IMG/VR virus record: IMGVR_UViG_3300018465_000014
Coordinates: 1-23,899 of that record
Length of the DNA: 23,899 bases
Strand: one strand, 5' to 3'
Source: a virus
Shown here: positions 1-4,935 of the stretch, piece by piece
How the letters are laid out: each line of letters starts with the position of its first letter
How positions within the stretch are numbered: position 1 is the first letter of the stretch
Translations under genes and position numbers: made by a program
The notes under the pieces: model-generated
Seen by the model: only the letters and a program-made list of their open reading frames with translations
Databases searched by the model: none
Told to the model about the DNA's origin: nothing

Positions 1-285
1 AAGTCGGGGCGTCGGGACCGGGCGAGCCACGTCACCATGGCGATGTACGCGCACATGCTCGCGGAGAAAATCCCCGGACCGCCGATCGTGGCCGGGTTCT
101 GGAAAGCGCGCACGGGCGAATTCGAGACGATCGGTGACCCGCGTGACGCTTTCGACCTGGAGACGCTGCGCATGATGGTCAGTGCGGCGGACCGGGGCCG
201 CGCCGGGTACGTGTTCCTGCCGAATATCTCGTGGCAGTGCCGGTACTGTGGCGTGCGCGACCTGTGTCCAGCGCAGAAGGATTGA
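1..285 (+). CDS. Cas4/RecB-like PD-(D/E)XK nuclease, C-terminal part
   Basis: The reading frame is open from the first base, so the gene begins left of the window. The visible 94 residues open with K-S-G-R-R-D, which fits the tail of a PD-(D/E)XK nuclease motif (the lysine of the D-x-K step). A helix of the type found in phage Cas4 proteins follows (MAMYAHMLAEK). The protein ends with a C-x2-C-x5-C cluster (QCRYCGVRDLC), the C-terminal half of the four-cysteine iron-sulfur site of Cas4/AddB-type exonucleases. In phages these proteins act in recombination or end processing. No cas1/cas2 or CRISPR array is present, so a CRISPR role is not suggested. The catalytic acidic residues lie outside the window. 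The stop codon is part of the -35 box of the next promoter. Confidence 0.7.
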   Translation, partial: KSGRRDRASHVTMAMYAHMLAEKIPGPPIVAGFWKARTGEFETIGDPRDAFDLETLRMMVSAADRGRAGYVFLPNISWQCRYCGVRDLCPAQKD

Positions 286-310
286 CATGACCGACCGTAC
301 CCTGTAGGCT
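282..310 (+). promoter_or_regulatory. Promoter P1 (TTGACA-17-TAGGCT)
   Basis: A perfect -35 hexamer at 282-287 is followed by a 17-base spacer ending in CCTG and a -10 TAGGCT at 305-310. Spacing and the CCTG just before the -10 match promoters P4-P7 further right. The TGA stop of the upstream nuclease gene lies inside the -35 box. It lacks the AGTTCTTGTCAG box of the array. It probably drives the 336 and 497 ORFs and possibly the tRNAs. Confidence 0.75.
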
Positions 311-335
311 AATGCCAACAGAAAGGGGAACGGGA

Positions 336-500
336 GTGGCAGAACGACCGAAGTCCGGCCCGGCCGGGAGTCGCACCGATCAACCGCACCACCCGGACGG
401 GTGGCACCCCGCACGGCCGGCGGACAGGGAGCAGGTTCGCGACACCCCTCCCCGGGGGCAGAAGCCGGCAACGGGTGAGCACGATCGGCCGGACAAGTGA
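336..500 (+). CDS. Small hydrophilic protein of unknown function
   Basis: This 54-residue protein is rich in Pro, Arg, Asp and Gly, has no hydrophobic segment, and I do not recognise it. The GTG at 336 was chosen because AAAGGGG lies 7 bases upstream. The in-frame ATG at 312 is only one base after the -10 box of P1, so it would fall outside the transcript. The ORF ends in a GTGA overlap with the next small ORF, which suggests translational coupling. Its low-complexity composition means it could be non-coding; position right behind a good promoter and the ribosome binding site are the main support. Confidence 0.45.
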   Translation: MAERPKSGPAGSRTDQPHHPDGWHPARPADREQVRDTPPRGQKPATGEHDRPDK

Positions 501-646
501 ACACCGCGAACAAGCGGCGCCGCTGGTTGATCATCGCGGTCATCCTGCTCGATACTGAGTGGGCCGGTGGGGCTTGCGCACCGAATCCCGGTAAGGTCAT
601 CGTTCCACCGGCACCTGTGGTACAGTTCCACTCTCGGGTAGCGTAA
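497..646 (+). CDS. Short membrane-anchored or exported protein
   Basis: A GTG at 497 overlaps the preceding stop codon (GTGA) and opens a 49-residue frame. The start is basic (NTANKRRRW), followed by a short hydrophobic run (LIIAVILL), then GGAC and a Pro/Val-rich tail (PGKVIVPPAPVV). This looks like a signal anchor with a possible lipid-attachment cysteine. The residue three before the cysteine is Gly, so it is not a classical lipobox. No strong Shine-Dalgarno is present, so expression would rely on coupling to the upstream ORF. It stops 11 bases before the tRNA-like gene. Function unknown. Confidence 0.45.
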   Translation: MNTANKRRRWLIIAVILLDTEWAGGACAPNPGKVIVPPAPVVQFHSRVA

Positions 647-656
647 GCAGCCCGGG

Positions 657-739
657 TTCCCCGTAGTTCAACAGGCAGAATGCTAGACATCGGTCCACCG
701 GTGTACCAGTGATGACGGGTTCAAATCCCGTCCGGGGAG
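657..739 (+). tRNA. tRNA-like gene with an enlarged anticodon arm; anticodon not assignable
   Basis: The T arm is strong: ACGGG-TTCAAAT-CCCGT at 715-731, extendable to 6 bp by G714-C732. The D arm is canonical: TA, then GTTC-AACAGGCA-GAAT at 666-681. The acceptor pairs TCCCCG (658-663) with CGGGGA (733-738). CCA is not encoded. From position 27 (683) to position 43 (709) there are 27 bases instead of 17. They form a long imperfect hairpin whose inner part is ACATCGG-TCCA-CCGGTGT, followed by a normal-size variable loop. The apical T-CCA could be a Trp anticodon, but this is weak. It may be a functional oddity or a decaying tRNA. Confidence 0.55.
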
Positions 740-754
740 CGCAAGGTACAGCGA

Positions 755-808
755 GACCGGGCGCCATCCCGGTCGAGTGAAGTACAAGCCACCCGTATGG
801 CACGGGTG
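755..808 (+). other. Two hairpins between the tRNA genes
   Basis: Two perfect 7-bp hairpins fill the gap between the tRNAs: GACCGGG/CCCGGTC with a 6-base loop (755-774), and CACCCGT/ACGGGTG with a 5-base loop (790-808). The second ends exactly where the next tRNA begins. Neither is followed by a T-run, so they are more likely processing structures or tRNA remnants than terminators. The stretch 791-801 resembles the first 11 bases of the tRNA at 809 with two mismatches. Confidence 0.5.
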
Positions 809-879
809 ACCCGGATAGCTCAACGGCAGAGCGCTCCCGCCATGCGGGAGAGACGGGGGTTCGACACCTCCCCCGGGTG
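809..879 (+). tRNA. tRNA with CAT anticodon (Met or Ile2 type)
   Basis: A full cloverleaf is visible. The acceptor ACCCGGA pairs with CCCGGGT (6 of 7; A815-C872 mismatched). TA comes next, then the D arm GCTC-AACGGCA-GAGC and the anticodon stem CTCCC/GGGAG. The variable loop is AGAC. The T arm is GGGGG-TTCGACA-CCTCC. The discriminator is G and CCA is not encoded. The anticodon CAT is at 841-843. The stem lacks the three G-C pairs typical of initiator tRNA, so an elongator Met or a lysidine-modified Ile tRNA is more likely. Oddities: base 33 is C instead of the near-universal U, and loop bases 32-33 can pair with 37-38, leaving a 3-base loop. A hairpin CGGTCC/GGACCG (888-905) follows. Confidence 0.72.
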
Positions 880-985
880 CGCGGCGCCGGTCCACCCACG
901 GACCGACGACACGAACACGAACACACAGGGCCGGCGCCGTAACGCAGGTCACGTCACGTCCACCCACGCACGGAATCGAGACACG

Positions 986-1969
986 ATGCAGCCCAACCAG
1001 CAGTTCCCGCCCATGCAGTACGGCCAGCAGCCCATGCAGTACGGTCAACCGCAGCAGTACCCCGCGATGGGTGGGGGGATGCAGCCGCAGCCGCAGTACG
1101 GCCAGCAGGCCATGCAGCAGTTCCCGGCCGCGGCAACCACCCCGCCCACGCCTGAAGTGACCGACGCCGACCCGTCCGGGGGCGGGCTGCGGCCATCCTT
1201 GCAGCACCTGATCGGACGAGCGCTGGTCATCGTGCCCCTGTCGATCATGGCGAACGTCCCATCGTCATTCGTTGCTGACCAGGATGGGCGGCGGCAGTTC
1301 GGCGATGTCCTGGTGGCGGACATCTGGGTTCTCGACGGTGGCCAGCTGCGCTGGGGCAGCAACCCCCGCCAGGGCAAGATGCAGGACACCCACGGGATGC
1401 CGACCGTTCCGGCCCTGTTCCGGGGCGTCTGGATTCGTCAGGTGGTCTTGGTGGACCGGCTGCGCAACTCGATCGGCGTCGCGAAACTGGGCCGACTGGC
1501 CATGAACGGGCGCGCGTACGCGTTCAACCCGCTCGGTGACAGCGCACCCGACCAGGCCGCGCGGCAGATCCAGGCCCAGGTCTGGGCTGCCGGCCCGTAC
1601 GCGCTGGCCAACCCCCCGATCTACGACCTGATCACCGGGCAGGTCATCGACCCGAACGCGCCGACGGCCACCCCGCCCACGCAACAGTTCCAACCCGCAC
1701 CGCAGATGCAGAACCACCCGATCCAGCCCGCGCAGCAGATGCCCATGCAGCAGTTCGCGCCGCAGCAGGTACCGCAGGTGGTGTACGGCGCGCCGTCGCC
1801 ACAGCAGCAGTTGCAGCAGCAGATGCCGACCGCCGCTCCCGCGCCCGCAGCGCAGACCGCGCCGGCCGGAGTGCAGCTCCCGCCGCATCTGGCCGCCAAG
1901 GGCTGGACGGCCGACCAGTTCGCGCTACTCCCGCCACCCGTCCAGCAGCAGTTGGCCGGACAGCCGTAG
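986..1969 (+). CDS. Gln/Pro-rich protein with OB-fold-like central domain; candidate ssDNA-binding protein
   Basis: The 327-residue protein has three parts. Residues 1-50 are low complexity with repeated MQYGQQP-type units. Residues about 68-215 form a folded domain. Residues about 230-292 are again Gln/Pro/Ala-rich, followed by a short conserved-looking tail (GWTADQFALLPPPVQQQL). The central domain pattern is a G-R-x-L-V-I-V-P start, then VPSSF, V-x-V-A-D-I-W-V-L-D-G, a strand with VLVDRLR, LGRL and an F-N-P-L-G-D ending. It matches my recollection of an actinophage family with an OB-like core, often suspected to bind ssDNA. That assignment is an inference. The ATG at 986 starts the Gln-rich segment; an upstream in-frame ATG at 797 would run through the tRNA and is rejected. 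The Shine-Dalgarno is weak (GGAATCGAG). Confidence 0.65.
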   Translation: MQPNQQFPPMQYGQQPMQYGQPQQYPAMGGGMQPQPQYGQQAMQQFPAAATTPPTPEVTDADPSGGGLRPSLQHLIGRALVIVPLSIMANVPSSFVADQDGRRQFGDVLVADIWVLDGGQLRWGSNPRQGKMQDTHGMPTVPALFRGVWIRQVVLVDRLRNSIGVAKLGRLAMNGRAYAFNPLGDSAPDQAARQIQAQVWAAGPYALANPPIYDLITGQVIDPNAPTATPPTQQFQPAPQMQNHPIQPAQQMPMQQFAPQQVPQVVYGAPSPQQQLQQQMPTAAPAPAAQTAPAGVQLPPHLAAKGWTADQFALLPPPVQQQLAGQP

Positions 1970-2045
1970 TCCGGGAGTCCCGTTCACCGGCCGGTCATGG
2001 TGCCCCTGAGCCTGTGGCCGGCCGGCCTGCTTCCGGGAGATGATC

Positions 2046-2282
2046 ATGCCGAAGCCCAGACCTCACGGGATGGACCAGACCAGCCCGGTGCCCGTCGGGG
2101 AGATTCTGTCGCGGATCGGGCGCGAGACACGCCGATCGCGCACGATCGGTCGCGTGGACCGGGGATCGCACCGCCGCGCCCGGGAGCGCTTCATGCCGAC
2201 AGGCGGAGAGTGGTTGCTAATCCTGCTCATCGTTGCCGGCGCGGTGATCGGCTTCACCGCAACCGTCATGATCCTGACTTGA
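2046..2282 (+). CDS. Small basic protein with one C-terminal membrane segment
   Basis: The 78-residue protein is basic and rich in Arg through residue 50 (RIGRETRRSRTIGR). It ends in one clear transmembrane helix (WLLILLIVAGAVIGFTATVMIL), so it is probably a tail-anchored membrane protein with a cytoplasmic basic domain. The start at 2046 was preferred over the ATG at 2040 because GGGAG at 2035-2039 is correctly spaced for 2046. The stop codon lies inside the -35 box of P2. Function is not recognised; a membrane-acting early protein is possible. Confidence 0.6.
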   Translation: MPKPRPHGMDQTSPVPVGEILSRIGRETRRSRTIGRVDRGSHRRARERFMPTGGEWLLILLIVAGAVIGFTATVMILT

Positions 2283-2307
2283 CCAGCAGCACAGCACACG
2301 TTAGACT
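2279..2307 (+). promoter_or_regulatory. Promoter P2 (TTGACC-17-TAGACT), leaderless configuration
   Basis: TTGACC at 2279-2284 and TAGACT at 2302-2307 are separated by exactly 17 bases. The next ATG (2314) begins 7 bases after the -10 box, where transcription would be expected to start, so the mRNA would be leaderless. The -35 box contains the TGA stop of the upstream gene. Confidence 0.65.
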
Positions 2308-2313
2308 CAGTGC

Positions 2314-2673
2314 ATGGGCAGATTCGTACCGCACGGGTACTACGGACTGACCGCGCCCGACCTGGAAAAGGTAGTCGCAGAACTGGTGCGCCAAGTAGAA
2401 GCGCTCCGGTCCGAGATAAACGAGATCAGGAGATCGATCGATGAACACCACTCTGGCGACCAAGCCGCGCGGCCGGCTGCTCCGGGCGAAGGAAGCAGCG
2501 GAGGAAGCCAAGGTCACCACGAATGCGTGGTATCTGGCGGCCAAGTCGACCCGCAACCCCCGTCCGGCCCCGTGGATCGATCCGGCCACGGGGATCAAGT
2601 ACTGGCGCCTCCAGGACGTACGGGCATGGGCGGAAGCGGCCAGCACCGCACGGCAGGCCAACCGCAAGGTTAG
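2314..2673 (+). CDS. Possible leaderless small coiled-coil protein (3' part overlaps the HTH gene)
   Basis: The ATG sits at the predicted transcription start of P2. Residues 12-45 look like a genuine amphipathic helix or coiled coil (DLEKVVAELVRQVEALRSEI). From about residue 43 the frame lies on top of the HTH gene that starts at 2441. There it becomes Gly/Pro/Ser-rich and looks like a shadow. The overlap of 233 bases is unusually long. Either a real 119-residue protein exists, or the coiled-coil segment is the intact part of a decayed or frameshifted gene. A +1 shift near 2441 would join it to the HTH frame. Function unknown. Confidence 0.4.
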   Translation: MGRFVPHGYYGLTAPDLEKVVAELVRQVEALRSEINEIRRSIDEHHSGDQAARPAAPGEGSSGGSQGHHECVVSGGQVDPQPPSGPVDRSGHGDQVLAPPGRTGMGGSGQHRTAGQPQG

Positions 2674-2809
2674 TCCGGCCGTCCTGGCGGAAATGAAGCG
2701 GCTGCGCAAGAGCGGCCTGAAGCAGACGGAAATCGCCGCGCAACTGGAGCTCAGTGTGCGTGTGGTCAACCAGTACCTCAGCGGTAAGGTCACCGTTCCC
2801 GGCAAGTGA
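2441..2809 (+). CDS. Putative DNA-binding regulator with two helix-turn-helix regions
   Basis: The 122-residue protein has AGGAGATCGATCG just before its ATG, one of the best ribosome binding sites in the left arm. Residues about 12-67 resemble the HTH_17/AlpA/excisionase fold: AKEAAEEAKVTTNAWY as the first helices, then a wing region WIDPATGIKYWRLQDVRAW. Residues about 80-114 form a second HTH of the sigma-region-4/resolvase type (LRKSGLKQTEIAAQLELS, then VRVVNQYLSG). It is the only clear transcription-factor-like protein in the window. It lies immediately before the repeated promoter array, so it could act on those promoters. That link is an inference from position. Confidence 0.7.
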   Translation: MNTTLATKPRGRLLRAKEAAEEAKVTTNAWYLAAKSTRNPRPAPWIDPATGIKYWRLQDVRAWAEAASTARQANRKVSPAVLAEMKRLRKSGLKQTEIAAQLELSVRVVNQYLSGKVTVPGK

Positions 2810-2814
2810 CCCAC

Positions 2815-2855
2815 TTGACGTCAACGACAGGATGCTGTAACGTAGTTCTTGTCAG
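2815..2855 (+). promoter_or_regulatory. Promoter P3 of the repeated array
   Basis: TTGACG (2815-2820), a 17-base spacer and TAACGT (2838-2843) are followed by the conserved box AGTTCTTGTCAG (2844-2855). It starts 5 bases after the stop of the HTH gene. The spacer differs from those of P5-P7, but the -10 and the downstream box are identical to P4 and P6. The start codon at 2881 lies 37 bases after the -10. Confidence 0.85.
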
Positions 2856-2880
2856 ACGGAGAGCGGGACGGGAGAGGGCA

Positions 2881-3411
2881 ATGGAACTGCTAAGGATGTG
2901 GGTCGGGGACCTGATCGGGACGATCGCGCTGGTCCGCAAGGACAACAGTGAGCTGTGGGCGATCGAGGCGCACGGCCCTGAGATGGTGTGGGAGGTGTGG
3001 GGATTCGATCTGGACGAGATCGAATCCCGCGCCAACGGGCGCGCGATCAGTCGCGGGTACCGGGAACTGTCCCCGGCCGAGCGGGAACCGCGCGCGGCCC
3101 GGATGATGGCCAGCCCACTGGCCGCTGAGCAGCGGATCAGGACGGCCAACCCACTGGCCAGCGGATCGATCGAACTCACCGAACCTCAGGCCGATCACAT
3201 CCGGGCCGCGCGCGGACGCAACTCCCGGGTCATCGACCGGGGCACCGGCGAGGGTCGGGCCAGCCTTGCCACGCTCCAGGGGTTGCAGCGACGCGGGATG
3301 GGTGAGCTGTTCGGCCCGAGGTACCGGCCGACCGGCATCATTCTGAACGATCGCGCGTTCTCGGCGCTCACCGCGCATGACCGGGCGCTGAACGCGGCCG
3401 GTGCCCGATGA
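2881..3411 (+). CDS. Array gene 1: unknown protein, possible winged-helix C-terminal half
   Basis: The 176-residue product starts at an ATG 7-8 bases after GGGAGAGGG and 37 bases after the -10 of P3, matching the leader lengths of the other array genes. The N-terminal part is Trp-rich and acidic (LWAIEAHGPEMVWEVWGFDLDEIE). The C-terminal part has the pattern LTEPQADHIRAARG, SLATLQGLQRRGMGEL, then GIILNDRAFSAL. That is a helix, helix and strand order similar to a winged helix, but I cannot assign a family. The stop overlaps the next start (ATGA), so the two genes form a two-gene operon. Longer in-frame starts would read through the promoter. Confidence 0.6.
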   Translation: MELLRMWVGDLIGTIALVRKDNSELWAIEAHGPEMVWEVWGFDLDEIESRANGRAISRGYRELSPAEREPRAARMMASPLAAEQRIRTANPLASGSIELTEPQADHIRAARGRNSRVIDRGTGEGRASLATLQGLQRRGMGELFGPRYRPTGIILNDRAFSALTAHDRALNAAGAR

Positions 3412-3806
3412 GCAGCACCGACGGCGTGCGCGTCCCGGTGCCGGGTGAGACATGGTACGCGGTGAGCTTCAGCGGTGTTGAGCGCCGGTGCGTGCCCGTA
3501 GTGGTCGAACGCCTGACGGCCACTCAGGTGGTCACCACGCGGGGGGACCGCTTCAGGCGGAAGGATCTGACGCAGGTCGGGCCGGTCAGCCAGTACAGCA
3601 CGACTGTGCGGCTTCACCCTGCGGACGATCCGGACGTGGTCAAGATGCTCGCCAGCGAGCAGGTTAGACGGGTGCTGCTCGCGTGCGACCCCCGCCTGAA
3701 TCCGCTTCCCCGTCTCGCCAAGAATCAATCCGCCCACCTGCGCACGCTGGCGCGTGGGCTGATCAATGCCGCCGACGCGCTTGACAAAGTCTACGGTCCC
3801 CTGTAA
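3408..3806 (+). CDS. Array gene 2: unknown protein with beta-rich N-terminus
   Basis: The 132-residue product is coupled to the preceding gene by an ATGA overlap. Residues 5-60 look like a small beta barrel (VPGETWYAVSF, CVPVVVERLTATQVVTTRGD). The second half is helical (LRTLARGLINAADALDKVY). A similar beta pattern occurs in the array gene at 5031. I see no known motif. Its last 26 bases contain the whole core of promoter P4, and its TAA stop is the first half of the P4 -10 box. Confidence 0.55.
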   Translation: MSSTDGVRVPVPGETWYAVSFSGVERRCVPVVVERLTATQVVTTRGDRFRRKDLTQVGPVSQYSTTVRLHPADDPDVVKMLASEQVRRVLLACDPRLNPLPRLAKNQSAHLRTLARGLINAADALDKVYGPL

Positions 3807-3821
3807 CGTAGTTCTTGTCAG
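3781..3821 (+). promoter_or_regulatory. Promoter P4 of the repeated array (inside a gene end)
   Basis: TTGACA (3781-3786), a 17-base spacer and TAACGT (3804-3809) are followed by AGTTCTTGTCAG (3810-3821). The -35 and spacer are the last codons of the upstream gene, and TAA of TAACGT is its stop. The downstream start GTG at 3850 is 40 bases after the -10. Confidence 0.85.
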
Positions 3822-3849
3822 CGAGGGACACGGACAAGGGAGCGGGACA

Positions 3850-4200
3850 GTGCAGCAGATCAAGAGCCGGATTCAGGTACCGACCGCCGACCGGATCGGC
3901 CGGTGCCCGAAGTGCCGGGGGCGCGCCAGCGCGGTGCGGTTCGGGATCTTCGAGGGGTGCTGTGTCGAGCGGCTCAAGGGCCGGATCGTGACCGTTCGGG
4001 TGGGCCGGCAGAGCCGGATGGTGGAGATCGGTGACCAGGGCGACCCGCAGGTCTTCCCGTTCACGAACGCCTGTATCAGCACGCTGACCCGGGACCCCCA
4101 GGGCGAGGCTGCGCAGAGCATCCGGGACCACCGGGAGGCGTACCGGGTGGGTCACACCACCGACTGCGAGAGCGCGCTGTACCGCGGACTGTGCCACTGA
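3850..4200 (+). CDS. Array gene 3: cysteine-rich small protein
   Basis: The 116-residue product starts at GTG 3850, after AAGGGAG, with the same leader length as the other array genes. An early C-P-K-C pair (residues about 17-20, GRCPKCRGRA) and a later E-G-C-C suggest a zinc-knuckle or treble-clef-like metal site. Further cysteines (NAC, TDC, GLC) occur in the C-terminal half. The middle is beta-rich (IVTVRVGRQSRMVEIGD). A nucleic-acid or host-protein binding role is possible, but no family is recognised. The gene is followed by a strong terminator at 4218. The upstream ATG at 3766 lies inside the previous gene and before the promoter. Confidence 0.6.
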   Translation: MQQIKSRIQVPTADRIGRCPKCRGRASAVRFGIFEGCCVERLKGRIVTVRVGRQSRMVEIGDQGDPQVFPFTNACISTLTRDPQGEAAQSIRDHREAYRVGHTTDCESALYRGLCH

Positions 4201-4217
4201 CCAGCACGAACAGATAC

Positions 4218-4239
4218 GGCCCCCTACGGGGGGCCTTTT
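4218..4239 (+). terminator. Intrinsic terminator after array gene 3
   Basis: GGCCCCC (4218-4224) pairs with GGGGGCC (4229-4235) across a 4-base loop, and TTTT follows (4236-4239). It is the only array terminator with a T-run. It ends 14 bases before the -35 of P5. Confidence 0.85.
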
Positions 4240-4253
4240 CTGTGTCTAGGGGG

Positions 4254-4294
4254 TTGACACACCCCACAGAACCCTGTAGCGTAGTTCTTGTCAG
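4254..4294 (+). promoter_or_regulatory. Promoter P5 of the repeated array
   Basis: TTGACA (4254-4259), a 17-base spacer and TAGCGT (4277-4282) are followed by AGTTCTTGTCAG (4283-4294). Similarity to P6 continues past the box through CAGGGAACGGGA, so the repeat here spans about 53 bases including part of the leader. Confidence 0.87.
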
Positions 4295-4320
4295 CAGGGA
4301 ACGGGACAAGGGAGACGGAA

Positions 4321-4479
4321 ATGGACCTCACCAAGATGACCATCAGGCAGATCAAGGCCTACGCCGCCGAGATCGGTGTCGAGATCCCGTCGATCTACCG
4401 GACCAAAGCCCAGATCATCCGGGTACTGGAGACGCGTCGGGACATGGACGAACACCGCGCGGCGGTGCGCGGGTTCTGA
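4321..4479 (+). CDS. Array gene 4: 52-residue SAP/Rho-N-like helix-extended-helix protein
   Basis: The start ATG is 38 bases after the -10 of P5, with AAGGGAGACGGAA upstream. Almost the whole protein is one small domain. TIRQIKAYAAEIGVEI, SIYRTKAQIIRVLE gives the helix, extended linker and helix pattern of SAP/LEM/Rho N-terminal-like domains, which usually bind nucleic acids or protein partners. The same pattern occurs at the C-terminus of the next array gene. A stand-alone 52-residue version could be a DNA-bridging or competitor protein; that is inference. It is followed by a hairpin at 4492. Confidence 0.65.
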   Translation: MDLTKMTIRQIKAYAAEIGVEIPSIYRTKAQIIRVLETRRDMDEHRAAVRGF

Positions 4480-4491
4480 CCGGGCCGGCAC

Positions 4492-4514
4492 GGGGGAGGG
4501 ATTTTCCCTCCCCC
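4492..4514 (+). terminator. Terminator-like hairpin after array gene 4
   Basis: GGGGGAGGG (4492-4500) pairs perfectly with CCCTCCCCC (4506-4514) across the loop ATTTT. There is no T-run after the stem, so termination is likely but not certain. It ends 6 bases before the -35 of P6. Confidence 0.65.
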
Positions 4515-4520
4515 ACCGAC

Positions 4521-4561
4521 TTGACACACCCCACAGAGTCCTGTAACGTAGTTCTTGTCAG
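4521..4561 (+). promoter_or_regulatory. Promoter P6 of the repeated array
   Basis: TTGACA (4521-4526), a 17-base spacer and TAACGT (4544-4549) are followed by AGTTCTTGTCAG (4550-4561). The spacer differs from P5 at only two positions (GAGTCC against GAACCC). The start codon at 4589 is 39 bases after the -10. Confidence 0.87.
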
Positions 4562-4588
4562 CAGGGAACGGGAACTGAGGGAGTCAAG

Positions 4589-4924
4589 ATGAGCGCCAAG
4601 GGATCGAACGGGACGACCGGAACCATCCACTACGCCCGGCACGACGGACGCGGACTGGTCCAGGTCTGCGGAGTGCGCGCCAGCCAGCGGCTTTACCTCG
4701 ACCCCGAGGCTGAGACGGTAGAAGTCACCTGCCGGAAATGCGTTGCCCCGAAGGCCGCGAGCAAGCCGCGCGCGACCGCCACCCCGCAGACGTACGGCCG
4801 GTTCAACCTCACGATCACCGACCTCCGTGAGGTTGCCAAGGATCTCAAGATCCCGGGGCGGACCCGCAAGAGCGGCGACGAACTGCTGGCGGAGATCATC
4901 GCCCTCCGGCCGCACATGGGCTGA
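4589..4924 (+). CDS. Array gene 5: cysteine pair plus C-terminal SAP/Rho-N-like domain
   Basis: The 111-residue product starts after GAGGGAG. Residues 10-55 form a compact beta-rich segment with cysteines at VQVCGV and VTCRKC, possibly one metal site. An Ala/Lys/Pro linker follows (APKAASKPRATATPQ). The last 40 residues (NLTITDLREVAKDLKIPGR, then KSGDELLAEII) repeat the helix-extended-helix pattern of array gene 4. The two neighbouring genes therefore share a domain, and one has an added N-terminal module. A role in nucleic-acid binding is suggested by the fold but unproven. Confidence 0.65.
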   Translation: MSAKGSNGTTGTIHYARHDGRGLVQVCGVRASQRLYLDPEAETVEVTCRKCVAPKAASKPRATATPQTYGRFNLTITDLREVAKDLKIPGRTRKSGDELLAEIIALRPHMG

Positions 4925-4935
4925 GCGAGACGGAT

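Noticed and set aside
901-945. Promoter before the Gln-rich gene (TAACGC at 940)
   Set aside because: The -10-like hexamer has no -35-like sequence at 17 bases upstream.
797-985. N-terminal extension of the Gln-rich protein from an ATG at 797
   Set aside because: The frame would run through the tRNA at 809-879; the Gln-rich protein has its own ATG at 986.
1265-1888. 207-residue leftward ORF inside the Gln-rich gene
   Set aside because: Extremely Arg/Leu-rich antisense reading of CAG-rich codons; not a plausible protein.
1970-2045. Terminator between the Gln-rich gene and the membrane protein gene
   Set aside because: GGCCGG and CCGGCC copies occur, but no convincing stem with a T-run is present.
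4191-4592. 133-residue rightward ORF spanning terminator, promoter P5, a whole array gene and promoter P6
   Set aside because: It crosses two promoters and two hairpins in a different frame from array gene 4; a shadow of GC-rich sequence.
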